Source: an uncultured Ruminococcus sp. (GTDB lineage Bacteria; Bacillota; Clostridia; Oscillospirales; CAG-272). From it: a stretch of 13,289 bases of DNA. The position numbers and the translations under genes are program-made. Positions 12,286 through 13,289 of the stretch are shown here, one piece after another (position 1 is the first letter of the stretch; each line of letters begins with the position of its first letter). Where the stretch lies: the NCBI GenBank assembly GCA_902778985.1, contig CACYZS010000083.1, forward strand, positions 1 to 13,289, given 5' to 3'. The notes below the pieces were generated by a model. The model was not told where the DNA came from and did not search any database. It was given only the letters and a program-made list of their open reading frames with translations.

Positions 12286-12840
12286 TTATTTGCGAATGAT
12301 GGTCACGTTTTGCGGCAGGATCCCGGTCTGCTCGTAGACGATGGTGCAGATCCGGGCGTTATCCGCGCTGTTCAGTTCGGCGTCGTGCGAGACCACGATG
12401 CTCGCGCGGTCGCCGTTCACCACCGCGACGCAGGGCGAAAATCCCTTCGCCTCGACCAGGCTCTCGATGTTCGCTTCACGCTCCATGTTGACGGCGATCC
12501 CCGAGATCCCCGAGAGCGCCGACGCGTGTTCCTCGCTGCCCTCCTCGGTGTCGCGCACGACCGACTGCAAAACCTCGATCGCCTCGTCGCGGGTCTGCTT
12601 GCGCGAGAGTTCCGCCGCCGTGAAGTAGTCCGCGTCGCCCGCGTCCGCCGCGCCGTCGTGCGCCGTCGCTCCCGCGTCGACCGCGTTGTTGTCGCCGTAG
12701 CCGATCGCGTCGGCGGGATCGTAGAACCACAGGTAGTTCAAATAGACCGCCGCCCCGATCAGGAGCACCGCCGAGAGAATGATCCAGTTCCGTTTTCCGA
12801 CCTTTCCGAAAAACCGCTTGACGCCGTGTAGTTTTGCCAT
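12286..12840 (-). CDS. spoIIIAH: stage III sporulation protein AH
   Basis: Mother-cell membrane protein of the SpoIIIA-SpoIIQ complex that links mother cell and forespore during engulfment. In the 184-residue product a basic start (residues 1-18) precedes one transmembrane segment (about 19-39, NWIILSAVLLIGAAVYLNYL). An Asp/Ala/Gly-rich linker runs to about 72. The ring-building YscJ/FliF-like domain follows, with YFTAAELSRKQTRDEAIEVL, LSGISGIAVNMERE, IESLVEAKGFSPCVAVVNGD and a C-terminal VYEQTGILPQNVTII. This pattern and its place directly after a SpoIIIAG-like gene make the call firm. Its SD is poor (GGGGGG nine bases from ATG 12840). No terminator is evident before the asd promoter only 22 bases downstream. 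Expression is expected under sigma-E; that promoter is outside the window. Confidence 0.9.
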   Translation of the reverse strand: MAKLHGVKRFFGKVGKRNWIILSAVLLIGAAVYLNYLWFYDPADAIGYGDNNAVDAGATAHDGAADAGDADYFTAAELSRKQTRDEAIEVLQSVVRDTEEGSEEHASALSGISGIAVNMEREANIESLVEAKGFSPCVAVVNGDRASIVVSHDAELNSADNARICTIVYEQTGILPQNVTIIRK

Positions 12841-12900
12841 ATTGGTTGCCCCCCGTTGTTTTTTTGTTCCATTCTATGCGCCGTTTTGCCGCCGTATGCG

Positions 12901-13287
12901 CTACCGACGCCGCTCGGCGACCGTGACGCGGTTCGCCCCGATCCCGAGCAGGGAACAGGTCAGGCGGGTCAGTTCGGCTTTGACCTCTGCGTCGCCGCCC
13001 CCGTCGCAGACGATCGCCGCCCCGAGCACCGTCGGCGGGGAGACCGAGGCGGTCTTGGAGCCCGCGTAGGTCGTTCTCTCCCCTTCTTTTAAGGTGATCA
13101 TGACCGTCACCCGCCCCACGCCCCGGACCTCGGCGCAGAGCGACGCCAGTTCGCTTTCCAGCGCGAGACGGTAGGCGGCGGGGTCGGTCCCGCCCGCGCT
13201 TTTCTCGGTTCTGGCGCCGAACAGTCCGCTCCCGGACAGAAGCAGCAGGATCCCCGCCAGCGCGAGCAGCAGGACGGGGAAGCCCCC
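12901..13287 (-). CDS. spoIIIAG: stage III sporulation protein AG (partial, start outside window)
   Basis: The frame is open from the window edge (13287) to TAG 12903-12901, giving the last 128 residues. A hydrophobic segment near the edge (PVLLLALAGILLLLSG) is the single membrane span. It is followed by a short linker and the conserved ring domain: YRLALESELASLCAEV, RGVGRVTVMITLKEGE, VSPPTVLGAAIVCDGG and a final LLGIGANRVTVAE. These match SpoIIIAG, which forms a large ring in the mother-cell membrane of the SpoIIIA-SpoIIQ channel. A GTG at 13119 is an internal codon and not the start. The gap of 60 bases to spoIIIAH contains no recognisable gene or terminator, so the two should be in one operon. 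Confidence 0.88.
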   Translation of the reverse strand, partial: GGFPVLLLALAGILLLLSGSGLFGARTEKSAGGTDPAAYRLALESELASLCAEVRGVGRVTVMITLKEGERTTYAGSKTASVSPPTVLGAAIVCDGGGDAEVKAELTRLTCSLLGIGANRVTVAERRR

Positions 13288-13289
13288 GA

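Overview
The window looks like chromosomal DNA of an uncultured, endospore-forming member of the Clostridia (Firmicutes). The evidence is HPr kinase/phosphorylase, a long-form ribosome hibernation factor, a DUF4830 protein, the clostridial/archaeal-type aspartate-semialdehyde dehydrogenase and the spoIIIAG-spoIIIAH end of a sporulation operon. Coding DNA is visibly GC-rich, while intergenic DNA is AT-rich with clear sigma-A promoters (TGC-extended TATAAT boxes) and strong intrinsic terminators. I cannot name the genus from sequence alone.

Layout. (1) 1-1923, plus strand: the tail of a DUF4097-like protein, hprK with its own promoter, an unannotated 32-residue cysteine-run membrane microprotein, and a DUF4830 lipoprotein-like or secreted protein. 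The last two have Shine-Dalgarno (SD) sequences inside hairpin stems. (2) 1924-3848: a small minus-strand protein of unknown function with a perfect-consensus promoter, and the divergent asnS gene, followed by a bidirectional terminator and a short tandem hairpin repeat. (3) 3995-7041, minus strand: a sugar-type ABC solute-binding lipoprotein gene, broken by a stop and a frameshift, followed by an AraM-like glycerol-1-phosphate dehydrogenase. (4) 7299-8943, minus strand: hpf, then (upstream) an AraC-family regulator, each with its own terminator. (5) 9054-11048, plus strand: two overlapping-in-context Gfo/Idh/MocA oxidoreductases, the first lacking the EKP segment and frameshifted. (6) 11115-13287, minus strand: asd, spoIIIAH and a partial spoIIIAG. 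No gap between genes exceeds 300 bases.

How it fits together. The most interesting signal is a regulatory block of about 75 bp present twice: upstream of the solute-binding-protein gene (7126-7203, minus strand) and in the araC-Gfo/Idh divergent region (8958-9034, plus strand). Both copies hold the identical string TTGATATATCCTGACAAAA, an inverted repeat TGATAGCA...TGCTATC(A/C), and a similar downstream stretch. I infer a small local regulon run by the AraC protein: a sugar-binding protein (with the AraM-like enzyme behind it) plus sugar/polyol dehydrogenases. The first gene behind each block is disrupted, while the housekeeping genes around them are intact. This suggests a decaying carbohydrate-use module, unless these are assembly errors.
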